Source of the DNA: Iocasia fonsfrigidae
GTDB taxonomy: Bacteria; Bacillota; Halanaerobiia; Halanaerobiales; DTU029
Direction: 5' to 3'
DNA: 64,000 nucleotides
Assembly: GCF_017751145.1 (NCBI RefSeq)
Contig: NZ_CP046640.1
Location: 1,592,137-1,656,136 of the forward strand
Every line of letters begins with the position of its first letter. Positions within the stretch are counted from its first letter, which is position 1. Below, piece by piece: positions 52,975 through 61,058 of the stretch. Below the pieces are notes generated by a model. The model had not been told where the DNA came from, searched no databases, and saw nothing but the letters and a program-made list of their open reading frames with translations. A program made the translations under genes and the position numbers.

Positions 52975-53665
52975 TATATACCAAAGAATGTTGTGCCTAA
53001 ATTTATTTTAAATACATTAATTACTATTCTATAGTATTAGAAGAAATATATCTTTAAAAATAATCCCTATGTGTTAGCTACATTAGGTGAATAATCAAGT
53101 GAAGAGACGTATGTCTAAATAGGGCAAGTACGGTTCTGTGAGGAATTGGGGTTTTGTATAAACTCCGTTTGCTTGACCTGTGAAATGCCTAGCGTAAAAT
53201 AATGAGAAGGAAGGGAAATTTGATGAAAATTGATCCAGCATTAACACTGAAAAAAGATTTTGATCAGGGAAAAAACATAAGTATAAAAAAAGTGAAAAAG
53301 ATATTAAATGAATCTGAGCTGATAAATAAACTTTTGGCTGAACCAAAACAAAAACCAAGGACTTTTGTTGGTCTTAGAGCATATGAGTGGCGTTTATTAG
53401 AGCTTTCAGAAATTCCCTATACATATACATTAAACAAAGTAAAAAGATGGCTGAATATGCTTATAGAAAAATCTTATATCAAAGAAGGTTTCTCTCTAAC
53501 TGGAGATAAAGATGGTCTGCTTTCCTGTCATAACTCAATGATTACCAGTATACTTATGAAGATGAATTATGATGATAAAGATTTGATAGATGCAGGAATA
53601 AGCTGGATAATAAAATATCAAAGCACTAGTAGAGGAGAAGAATGTAGATGGACAGGAAAGAATCT
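52861..53665 (+). repeat. 805-bp segmental duplication, copy 2 (source copy)
   Basis: Counterpart of 17481-18285. Here both genes at its ends are complete, so this is probably the source or the less damaged copy. Confidence 0.9.
53087..53176 (+). mobile_element. Group IIC intron 3' remnant (domains V-VI)
   Basis: GTGAATAATCAAGTGAAGAG, then GACGTATGTC and GTACGGTTC (domain V), ending GCTTGAC. Domain V is already damaged (GACG for GCCG). Part of the 805-bp duplication. Confidence 0.75.
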
Positions 53666-54116
53666 ATTTACAAAATACGGTGGTTGTATGAAGAAAACAC
53701 CCTGTTTTTATGGTGTAGTAAAATCTATGATTACACTTACTGAGTATAAAAAGAGATTCGATGTTTCTAAAGAAGTTCAAAATAAATTAAATCAAGGATT
53801 GGAATATATACTTGATCATAAAGTGTATAAAAAGCTTTCTACAGGAGAGCCAATAGAATCATCAATTATAAAGAACTTTTATCCATATACATATAGATCA
53901 AATATTATAGAAATTCTATCATTACTTAAAGCAAACGACTTACTTGATGATGAAAGGTGTAATGATGCTATGGATGTTTTACGGCAGAAACGAAGAGATG
54001 ATGGATTTTGGCAGGCTGATACATCTTATATGAAAACAGCTTGGGTGGATTTTGATAAACCCCAAAAACCTGGTCAGTGGGTTAGTTATGTTATTAAAGA
54101 TATTTTAAATGAATAA
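53223..54116 (+). CDS. Hypothetical protein resembling an alpha/alpha-toroid (prenyltransferase/squalene-oxidase repeat) protein
   Basis: 297 residues, rich in helices with repeats such as VGLRAYEWRLLELSEIPY, GKNLFTKYGGCMKKTPCFYG, DDGFWQADTSYMKTAWVDFD and a final GQWVSYVIKDILNE. The W/D/G-rich ends of helices resemble terpenoid-cyclase-type toroids seen in uncharacterised clostridial proteins. No catalytic DDxD or DCTAE motif is visible. AGGAAGGG precedes ATG 53223. The N-terminal half is duplicated at 17843. The downstream boundary is a type 2 attC. Confidence 0.55.
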   Translation: MKIDPALTLKKDFDQGKNISIKKVKKILNESELINKLLAEPKQKPRTFVGLRAYEWRLLELSEIPYTYTLNKVKRWLNMLIEKSYIKEGFSLTGDKDGLLSCHNSMITSILMKMNYDDKDLIDAGISWIIKYQSTSRGEECRWTGKNLFTKYGGCMKKTPCFYGVVKSMITLTEYKKRFDVSKEVQNKLNQGLEYILDHKVYKKLSTGEPIESSIIKNFYPYTYRSNIIEILSLLKANDLLDDERCNDAMDVLRQKRRDDGFWQADTSYMKTAWVDFDKPQKPGQWVSYVIKDILNE

Positions 54117-54163
54117 TATTAATAAGATTTCTTTAATTTGGGGGCCGTAAATGACGGCACTTC

Positions 54164-54297
54164 ACCTAACAAATCAGGAGTATTTCCGCAATTACAAGAA
54201 AGCAAAAGCCCAAATAAATTTTTAAAAGATTCATTTGACTTGAAAATGTGATTAATTAAAAATATTCAATTGAGGAAATAACCTATTGCATGAAGTG
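54164..54297 (+). repeat. attC-like hairpin, type 2, degenerate right box
   Basis: ACCTAAC (54164-54170), arms GGAGTATTTCCGCAATTA and CAATTGAGGAAATAAC. The right box is degraded to ATTGCATGAAG. It is followed by the IS91-like end sequence (54300-54385), again without the transposase. Confidence 0.6.
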
Positions 54298-54465
54298 CGG
54301 CAGTTACGTTTAAAGCTATGTGGTTTTAATAATTTTACTATTACTATACTATATATTTAGTGATATAATAATTTGATTTCAATATAGAGTCAGAAGGACT
54401 GGATAGCGCATTGTAAAAGATGCAATCCTATTAGGTTGGGAAAAATTACCAGGGAGGAAAGAATT

Positions 54466-55053
54466 GTGTTAAAAAAAATAAAATTATTACTTTTTGCATT
54501 ATTGGGTGTTATATCTTATACAATAATATTTTTTATTCTAAGAATTGGTCTAAAATATATTCCTAGTTTTTTCTTATGGAGTGATTATAAATTAATTTGC
54601 AATATTTATAGCATGCCTATGTATTTTATAGATGTTATATATTACATTTTTGGAATGATAGTTACTACTCATGGAATTATTAATCTTTTTCTAATTTCTA
54701 AGGAAAATCATAAAGCTCAAAATATGAAAACAAGAAAGCCAGAAAAATTAATAAAAACAGGTTTTTATTCAAGAGCAAGGCATCCTATGTATGGAACTTT
54801 CATGATTATTAATTTGGGTTTGTTTCTTTCGATTCGTTCTTTGTGGAGTATATTAATAATAATTTTATTTTTTACAATTAAATATATTAGTACTGATTAT
54901 GAAGAAAAAAATGAATTAATAAAAATATTTGGAAACAATTACAAAGAGTATAGAGAGGAAGTAAGTAATAAGTTTTTCCTGCCTATTTACAAAGTATACA
55001 TAATTATTAGTGTTATTTTAACAATAGTTGGTATTAGTATTTTTATTTGGTAA
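54466..55053 (+). CDS. Isoprenylcysteine methyltransferase-like (ICMT/PEMT) membrane protein (cassette gene)
   Basis: 195 residues, five transmembrane helices. The family signature GFYSRARHPMYGTFMIINLG (about 110-129) and DYEEKNELIKIFGNNYKEYR near the end carry the SAM-binding RHPxY and E-E residues. These enzymes methylate small or lipid substrates at the membrane. GGGAGGAAAG precedes GTG 54466. Five bases after the stop lies GTCTAAC (55058), an R'' box without a following hairpin. Confidence 0.82.
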   Translation: MLKKIKLLLFALLGVISYTIIFFILRIGLKYIPSFFLWSDYKLICNIYSMPMYFIDVIYYIFGMIVTTHGIINLFLISKENHKAQNMKTRKPEKLIKTGFYSRARHPMYGTFMIINLGLFLSIRSLWSILIIILFFTIKYISTDYEEKNELIKIFGNNYKEYREEVSNKFFLPIYKVYIIISVILTIVGISIFIW

Positions 55054-55064
55054 CTTTGTCTAAC

Positions 55065-55341
55065 ATGTCTTTCAAAGATATGGGAGAAAAAACCACCATG
55101 ATATTGTGAAGAACCAACGCGACTATAGTTAGTCACTGGTGTGGCTTATATTTTTTATTGTTTGGATTTAAGAACATAAACTAGAAAAAAATGTTATTTT
55201 GGCAGGGGTATTGCATAGGACTAGAATATATAGACAGGAAAAAAGAGCTAAAGTTCAATATGTTTGTATATAGAAATATTACTGAAATATGTTCGGTAAT
55301 ATAATCATAAAGATTATATTTGTGAAATAAAGTAATATTTC
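55065..55341. other. Gap after the last cassette gene
   Basis: AT-rich, no credible gene. GCGACTATAGTTAGTC and TGTTCGGTAATATAATC-type short inverted repeats occur but no complete attC. It ends at the degraded attC at 55342. Confidence 0.4.
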
Positions 55342-55450
55342 GTTATGCAACTTCGCATCAATATATTGCTGGTTCTGTTTGTCTCTGCACCCAAATCCAC
55401 GAGCTTAAGATAGGAGAGATATCTAAGGTTCGTAGACTTCGGCAAAGCTT
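55342..55450 (+). repeat. Degenerate type 1 attC, end of the array
   Basis: GTTATGC, then AACT, then TCGCATCA (an R'' GCATAAC that lost AA), then ATATATTGCTGG, CACCCAAATCCACGAGC and CGTAGACTTCGGCAAAGC. The final R' is lost. A core site and the next R'' stand only four bases apart. Confidence 0.6.
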
Positions 55451-55544
55451 ATTATTTCTCAGGAAAAAAGATTGGAAAAATTAATTATCTGCAGTTTATT
55501 CGTCCCATTATATCAAACCTAAAAAAAGAAACGAAAATAGAAAA

Positions 55545-55582
55545 AAGCCATGATGAAGAAAAATTTCATCATGGCTTTTCTT
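55545..55582. terminator. Bidirectional hairpin terminator
   Basis: AAAAAGCCATGATGAAGAAA with TTTCATCATGGCTTTTC: a 13-bp stem with A tail on one side and T tail on the other, terminating the XRE gene from the right. Confidence 0.85.
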
Positions 55583-55949
55583 TTACTATTTTAATTATCC
55601 GAATGAGCTTTTCTATTTCCCCGGGGCTAAGGCTTTTTGTTTCCTGGAGTAATTGCAGTAAATCTTTCCGGTCTGCTAAACAGGATAGTAAATTTTCCAG
55701 TTCAGAATTATTCTCTGTTAGATTTCTGAGTTTGTTTATTAAATCGCTTTGCTTTTTACCAAAAAGTAGATATTCTAAAGAAACTTCAAATATCTCGGCC
55801 AGTTTCTTTATTTTATTTATATCAGGTATGTTAACATCATTTTCATATAGTGAAATTGTAGATTTTACTACCTTGAGTTTTTTCCCTAAATCTTCTTGTT
55901 TAAGTCCGTTTTTTTTTCTGAGTTTACATATTCGTTTTCCTAGTGTCAT
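55569..55949 (-). CDS. XRE family transcriptional regulator
   Basis: 126 residues. An N-terminal helix-turn-helix (GKRICKLRKKNGLKQEDLGK, STISLYENDVNIPDINKIKK, FEVSLEYLLFG), then a leucine-rich helical C-terminus (ENLLSCLADRKDLLQLLQE) for dimerisation. AAAGGAG precedes the ATG on the minus strand. It faces away from the sugar operon. Parts of its 3' end are copied at 18646-18835. The target is unknown. Confidence 0.88.
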   Translation of the reverse strand: MTLGKRICKLRKKNGLKQEDLGKKLKVVKSTISLYENDVNIPDINKIKKLAEIFEVSLEYLLFGKKQSDLINKLRNLTENNSELENLLSCLADRKDLLQLLQETKSLSPGEIEKLIRIIKIVKEKP

Positions 55950-56447
55950 ATATTTTTTACTCCTTTAAAATGAAATCTTATTTAATTAACTAAAAGTTTA
56001 TAAAAAATAAACTAATTCCTAAAACCACTTGACAAACTCCTAATTAATGTTGTATAATCTAATAAAAGTTCATGTAAACAAAACTAAAATGCATAATAAC
56101 AATATAGTAGTTAATGTTTTTTATATTTAATTAATAGCCATAGTATAAGAAACTATAGTTAACTTTTAATTTTTTGCTAAAGACTCAGCTAAATATTTAA
56201 TTACATCTAAACATATACATAATTTTAATCACAGTATTTATTTAACACTATACCTATGCAAGTATCTTTATTTATCTCTTAGTAACTCATTTTAATTAGA
56301 AAGGGGGTATTAGATATAAAAACAGAGAACAGTCCTCAGCTGTTCTGCTAAATGATTTTCATTTAATAATTATACCATATGGACATGTTTTTGTAAATTT
56401 GTGGTAGAGGTGTTTGTGGTGGAGTATGGTTCCCGGGAGGGGTTGCT
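55950..56447. other. Intergenic region with divergent control signals
   Basis: Holds the ribosome site of the XRE gene (minus), the plus-strand promoter at 56029 and a hairpin GAACAGTCCTCAGCTGTTC at 56327-56345 that may be an operator or attenuator. The rest is AT-rich with no gene. Confidence 0.5.
56029..56058 (+). promoter_or_regulatory. Sigma-A type promoter
   Basis: TTGACA (56029-56034), 18-base spacer, TATAAT (56053-56058). It would give a ~390-base leader before the small gene at 56448, so it probably serves that gene or a leader RNA. Confidence 0.65.
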
Positions 56448-56594
56448 GTGCAGAGAGAGAAGAAGCGGCAGGGAGTTTTACCAGAATATCAACCGGGAGA
56501 TAAAATCTACAAGTTATTCAATCACGAGATAGTAATAATAAGGGGAAGAGATGAGGAATTTATTATTAGAATTGCCAGATTGGAAAAAGAATAG
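56448..56594 (+). CDS. Small conserved-looking protein, 48 residues
   Basis: GTG start with GGGAGGGG 6 bases upstream: QREKKRQGVLPEYQPGDKIY then HEIVIIRGRDEEFIIRIARL and stop. The composition (a short beta-rich charged peptide) and the strong ribosome site support translation. GC content is higher than in the cassette genes. Followed by a terminator. No family recognised. Confidence 0.6.
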   Translation: MQREKKRQGVLPEYQPGDKIYKLFNHEIVIIRGRDEEFIIRIARLEKE

Positions 56595-56611
56595 CTAAGT
56601 TTGACCTGGGG

Positions 56612-56653
56612 CCCTGGGCCGGGAAATTTATTTCCTGGTCCATTTTTTTTATG
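56612..56653 (+). terminator. Rho-independent terminator
   Basis: GGGCCGGGAAATTTATTTCC then TGGTCCATTTTTTTT: the stem GACC...GGTC with GGAAAT/ATTTCC inside, followed by eight T. Confidence 0.85.
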
Positions 56654-56691
56654 TTTAAAATGTGAAAAGATATCTTAAAAGGAGGAGTAAT

Positions 56692-57705
56692 TTGAAAATG
56701 ATTAAGAGAGAAAGATTTTTTGTCTTATTTGCGTTGCTTATGGTTCTGACTTTTAGTTTTTCAACTGTTCTATTTGCTGAGGAGTATAATATTGCTGTTA
56801 TTGTCAAGGCTACTGATTCTGGTTTTTGGCAGGATCTATTTACTGGTGCAGAAGCAGCCGATGAAAAAATGGATAAGGTAAAAATTACTAAACATGGGCC
56901 GACCTCAGAAGCTGATATTGCAGAGCAGGTTGCTATTTTAGAAAATGTTATTTCAAGAAGGCCTGATGCAATTGTAATTGCTTCCACCAGTTCTGATGCT
57001 ACAGTACCTTCTTTAGAGCGGGCCTATGATCTGGGTATCAAAATTATTACAATTGATAATAAAGTAAATACTGATAAAATTAATTCCCATCTTGCAACTG
57101 ATAATATTAAAGGAGGAAAACTGGCAGCAAAAATGTTTGTAAAATTAGTCAAAGAACATGGTAATTCGATTGCTGCTGGTAAGGTAGGTATAATTAGTTC
57201 TATGGCTGGTGTACAGGTTCTGGCTGATCGTGATAAAGGATTTATCACAGGATTGAAAGAATATGCCCCTGCTTTAGAATTACTGGAAACACGTTATGTT
57301 AATAACCGTATTGCTGAGGCTTTATCAACAACAGAAGATATTCTTACAAGTAATGCTGAAGCATTAGTTGGTTTCTTTGCTGATAATAATCATACTGGTA
57401 TAGGGACTGCCAGGGCAATTGAGGAAAGAAAATTAACAGATAAATTACCTGTGGTAGCTTTTGATGCAGATGATGATGAAAAAAGGGCCCTTCAAAATGG
57501 TTCTATTGATTGTTTAATAGTTCAGGATCCATTTGGTATGGGCTATAAAGGGGTTCAATTTGCAGTAGATGCGATTGAAGGAAAAGAGCTTCCTAAATAT
57601 GTGGATACAGGTGTGGTAGCTGTGACAAAAGATAATTTTGATGACAATGAGATTTATTACTTGTTAAATCCAAAAAAACGTGCTGAAGCTGTTTTAGCTG
57701 AGTAA
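56692..57705 (+). CDS. Sugar ABC transporter substrate-binding protein (RbsB-like)
   Basis: 337 residues. A signal peptide (FFVLFALLMVLTFSFSTVLFA, cleavage near residue 28-30) without a lipobox cysteine is followed by a type I periplasmic-binding fold: YNIAVIVKATDSGFWQDLF, AIVIASTSSDATVPSLERA, ITIDNKVNTDKINSHLATDN, VGFFADNNHTGIG. This fits ribose/deoxy-sugar binding proteins. GGAGG lies 6 bases before TTG 56692. ATG 56698 is the alternative. It is the first gene of the import and catabolic operon. Confidence 0.88.
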   Translation: MKMIKRERFFVLFALLMVLTFSFSTVLFAEEYNIAVIVKATDSGFWQDLFTGAEAADEKMDKVKITKHGPTSEADIAEQVAILENVISRRPDAIVIASTSSDATVPSLERAYDLGIKIITIDNKVNTDKINSHLATDNIKGGKLAAKMFVKLVKEHGNSIAAGKVGIISSMAGVQVLADRDKGFITGLKEYAPALELLETRYVNNRIAEALSTTEDILTSNAEALVGFFADNNHTGIGTARAIEERKLTDKLPVVAFDADDDEKRALQNGSIDCLIVQDPFGMGYKGVQFAVDAIEGKELPKYVDTGVVAVTKDNFDDNEIYYLLNPKKRAEAVLAE

Positions 57706-57716
57706 AATAACAAAGT

Positions 57717-57745
57717 TGCCCCCGCCATATAAAGTGGGGGTGATA
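57717..57745 (+). promoter_or_regulatory. Intercistronic hairpin between the binding protein and deoC
   Basis: CCCCCGCC-ATATAAAG-TGGGGG without a T tail. Hairpins like this behind binding-protein genes usually protect the upstream message and lower downstream expression. Confidence 0.6.
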
Positions 57746-57772
57746 CTATAACTGAAAAAAGGAGAGAAAATA

Positions 57773-58450
57773 ATGAAATTTACAAAGAAAGAAGTTGCCA
57801 AAACAATTGATCATACTTGTTTAAATCCTGCTGGGAGAATTGCAGATATTCAAAAATTATGTGAAGAGGCTGCTATATATGGTTTTGCTTCTGTAGCAAT
57901 TGGACCTGATTTTGTAAAATATGCTAGCAAAAAGCTGGAAGGAACAGATGTCAAAGTTGATGTCGCTGTTGGCTTTCCACTTGGGTATAATACAACTGCT
58001 ACCAAGGTGTTTGAAACAAAGGAAGCAATAGACAATGGAGCAACAGAGGTTGATATGGTAGCTAATTTAGTTGCTGTTAAGGATAAAAGATGGGATAAAG
58101 TAAAAGATGATATTAATCAGCTTGCTGATGTCTGTGGAGATATTACATTGAAAGTTATTTTTGAAACCTGTTATTTAAAAAAGGATGAAATAATTAAGCT
58201 GGCAGAAATATGTTTAGAGATTGAAGGAGTGGACTATATAAAAACCTCTACTGGTTTTGGCCCTGAGGGAGCTACTATGGAAAATGTGAAATTAATGAAG
58301 GAAATAGTAGGCAATAAAAAGATGGTTAAAGCTGCAGGAGGAATAAAGACACTTGATGATTATAAAAGTATGATAAATGCTGGTGCCTCAAGGATAGGGA
58401 GTAGTTCTGGTCTGGAAATATTGGCTGAGATTGATAATAATATAGTTTGA
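57773..58450 (+). CDS. deoC: Deoxyribose-phosphate aldolase
   Basis: 225 residues, a full class I TIM-barrel aldolase: Asp94 in EVDMVANL, the Schiff-base lysine Lys157 in IKTSTGFGPEG and Lys186 in VKAAGGIKT. It splits 2-deoxy-D-ribose 5-phosphate into glyceraldehyde 3-phosphate and acetaldehyde. AAAGGAGAG precedes the ATG. Its place inside an import operon with a sugar kinase and no pyrimidine/purine phosphorylase suggests free deoxyribose (or a similar sugar) is the substrate, not nucleosides. Confidence 0.93.
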   Translation: MKFTKKEVAKTIDHTCLNPAGRIADIQKLCEEAAIYGFASVAIGPDFVKYASKKLEGTDVKVDVAVGFPLGYNTTATKVFETKEAIDNGATEVDMVANLVAVKDKRWDKVKDDINQLADVCGDITLKVIFETCYLKKDEIIKLAEICLEIEGVDYIKTSTGFGPEGATMENVKLMKEIVGNKKMVKAAGGIKTLDDYKSMINAGASRIGSSSGLEILAEIDNNIV

Positions 58451-58477
58451 ATTGTTGTACGGAAGGAGGAAGTTTAA

Positions 58478-59974
58478 TTGGCACAGGAAGTATATGCACT
58501 GGAAATGCAGAAGATAGTAAAATCTTTTCCTGGAGTAAAAGCCCTGAATGGGGTAGATTTCAGGGTAAAAAAAGGAGAAATACATGGATTAATTGGAGAA
58601 AATGGAGCAGGGAAATCAACTCTCCTTAAGATTTTAATGGGGGTTTATCAAAAAGATGCTGTTAGTGGTGATATATTAGTAAATGGTAAGAAAGTTAAGA
58701 TTAATAATCCTATCATGGCAGAGGAATATGGGATGTCAGCAGTTTATCAGCATTTAATGCTTGCCCCTCAGTTATCTGTAGCGGAGAATATTTTCCTGGG
58801 ACAGCAGCCTGGCAAATATGGTGTTCTTGATTGGAACAAAATGCACCAAGAAACAGAAAAGATATTAAATTCTTTAAAATTAAATAATATTAACCCTCAA
58901 GATAGGCTAGGTGATCTGACCAATGTTCAGCAGGAAATGGTGGCCATAGCAAAGGCCCTTTCTCATCAAGCAAATATAATGATTTTTGATGAACCTACAG
59001 CCTTATTAGCAGAAAAAGAGACAGCAGAATTACACAGAACAATGGAGGATTTAAAGAAAAAAGGGGTTTCCATTATATATGTTAACCACCGTCTTGATGA
59101 AGTTTTTGAGGTTTGTGACCGGGTAACTGTTCTTCGTGATGGACAATATGTGGGCACCAGGGAGATAGATCAGGTTACTGAGGATGACCTAATAGCCATG
59201 ATGGTTGGTCGTGAACTTGGTGATTTATACTATAAGGAAGATATTGAACGAGGTGAAAAAATCCTCGAAGTTAAAAACTTGAATAGTGGTCAGCAGGTAA
59301 AAAATGTTTCTTTTGAACTCTATAGAGGAGAGGTTTTGGGTTTCTTCGGTTTGATAGGTGCCGGGCGAACAGAGCTTGTTAGAACTATTTTTGGAGCAAA
59401 TAAAGTTGATTCTGGAGAGATTATGGTTAATGGGGAAAAAATAAATATTAAACAACCTATTGATTCAATAGATTCTGGAATTGGTTTAATACCTGAAGAT
59501 AGGCAGAGACAGGGCCTGGCACTTCCGTTAAGTGTAAAGGATAACTGTAGTCTTATTAGTTCTAAGTATTCAAGTAAAGCTGGTATTTTAGATATCAATT
59601 TTGAAAGAGAACAAAGCAAGAGGAATATTAGGGAGTTAAATATTAAAACCCCCTCCATAAGGCAGAAAGTTAAATGCTTGAGTGGAGGTAATCAACAAAA
59701 AGTTGTCATTGCCAAATGGTTGAATATAGATGCCTCTATCTTATTTTTTGATGAATCAACAGTTGGTATTGATATAGGGGCTAAAAAAGAAATATATAAA
59801 TTGATGGCTGAATTGTTAAAAAGAGGTAAAGCAATTGTATTTATTTCCTCTTATTTACCGGAGTTACTTGGTGTTTGTGATAGAATAGCTGTTATTTCTG
59901 AAGGTGAGATAACAGGGATTTTAGATAGGCAAGAAGCAAGTGAAGAAAAACTACTTCAGTTAGCTACATTATAA
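58478..59974 (+). CDS. Sugar ABC transporter ATP-binding protein, double domain (RbsA-like)
   Basis: 498 residues with two ATPase domains. The first has Walker A GENGAGKSTLLK, signature-like LTNVQQEMVAIAKAL and Walker B IMIFDEPTALL. The second has the degenerate GLIGAGRTELVRT, LSGGNQQKVVIAKWL and ILFFDESTVGIDIG, the normal pattern for ribose/galactose importers. TTG start behind AAGGAGG. Works with the permease and binding protein encoded beside it. Confidence 0.92.
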   Translation: MAQEVYALEMQKIVKSFPGVKALNGVDFRVKKGEIHGLIGENGAGKSTLLKILMGVYQKDAVSGDILVNGKKVKINNPIMAEEYGMSAVYQHLMLAPQLSVAENIFLGQQPGKYGVLDWNKMHQETEKILNSLKLNNINPQDRLGDLTNVQQEMVAIAKALSHQANIMIFDEPTALLAEKETAELHRTMEDLKKKGVSIIYVNHRLDEVFEVCDRVTVLRDGQYVGTREIDQVTEDDLIAMMVGRELGDLYYKEDIERGEKILEVKNLNSGQQVKNVSFELYRGEVLGFFGLIGAGRTELVRTIFGANKVDSGEIMVNGEKINIKQPIDSIDSGIGLIPEDRQRQGLALPLSVKDNCSLISSKYSSKAGILDINFEREQSKRNIRELNIKTPSIRQKVKCLSGGNQQKVVIAKWLNIDASILFFDESTVGIDIGAKKEIYKLMAELLKRGKAIVFISSYLPELLGVCDRIAVISEGEITGILDRQEASEEKLLQLATL

Positions 59975-59998
59975 GAATGATAAAGGAAGGTGTCTTAA

Positions 59999-60964
59999 GT
60001 GGGAAATGAGATAGTTCAAGAAAATAAAATAATCAATTATTTAAAAATAAATGTTTCTAAAGCGACATTGTTTTTAGTTTTATTTGTAATGTGGGGGGTT
60101 TTGTCTATTTTAAGTCCTTACTTCCTCACTTATAATAATATTTTTAACCTGGTAAGACAGACCTCTGTAATCGCTGTTGTTGCTACGGGGATGTCATTTG
60201 TTATTATTTCAGGTGGTATTGATCTTTCGGTTGGTTCTATTGTTGGGGTAAGTAGTATAATTATAAGTTTATTGATGGTAAACGGTGTACCTGTCTTTGG
60301 GGCTATGATTATAACGCTTTTAATAGCGATAGTATTAGGGGCAATAACAGGTATATTTATTTATGAAGGTAAGGTGCCACCATTTATAGCCAGTCTTGGT
60401 ATGATGAGTATGGCCAGAGGTCTTGCTCTGCTTTTGAGTGGGGGTCAGATTATTACTGGACTACCTGGAAGTTTTATTAGTTTCGCGCAAGTGACTGTGC
60501 TGGGACTGCCGATGCTTTTTGTTGTTTTAATCATTGTTGTTGGGATTTCATTTTTTGTATTATCAAGAACCCGTTTTGGCCGGAATGTATATACCATCGG
60601 AAGTAGTGATGAGGTGGCTCGCCTTTCCGGTGTTAATATGCGCATCAATTATTATGCAATCTATATGTTAAATGCATTTTTATCTGCAGTTGCTGGTATA
60701 ATGCTTACTTCCCGCCTTTCATCTGGTATTCCTACTTCAGGTAATATGTATGAATTAGATGCCATAGCTTCTGTAGTAATTGGAGGAGCCAGTCTTAATG
60801 GTGCAGAAGGCTCTGTATTTGGGACAGTAATTGGCGCGTTAATTATGACAACCCTCCGCAATGGTGGAAACTTACTGGGGGTTGATCCATTCTGGTTGAG
60901 AATAGCTACTGGTCTTTTAATTGTTCTGGCAGTGTTATTTGATCAGGTACGTAAAAAACAATAG
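59999..60964 (+). CDS. Sugar ABC transporter permease (RbsC-like)
   Basis: 321 residues, about ten transmembrane helices. Typical motifs are SGGIDLSVGSIVG and FIASLGMMSMARGLALLLSG, then NVYTIGSSDEVARLSGVNM and AIASVVIGGASLNGAEGSVFG (the ATPase-contact region). GTG start behind AAGGAAGG. Only one permease gene is present, so it would form a homodimer. Confidence 0.92.
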   Translation: MGNEIVQENKIINYLKINVSKATLFLVLFVMWGVLSILSPYFLTYNNIFNLVRQTSVIAVVATGMSFVIISGGIDLSVGSIVGVSSIIISLLMVNGVPVFGAMIITLLIAIVLGAITGIFIYEGKVPPFIASLGMMSMARGLALLLSGGQIITGLPGSFISFAQVTVLGLPMLFVVLIIVVGISFFVLSRTRFGRNVYTIGSSDEVARLSGVNMRINYYAIYMLNAFLSAVAGIMLTSRLSSGIPTSGNMYELDAIASVVIGGASLNGAEGSVFGTVIGALIMTTLRNGGNLLGVDPFWLRIATGLLIVLAVLFDQVRKKQ

Positions 60965-61058
60965 TCAGGAATCTAAATACAGGAACGCAAAAATCATATT
61001 ACTGTAGAGAAGAATTTGAAGAAAGCAGTAATGAAAATTAAAGAGGGGGGTTTGGCAA

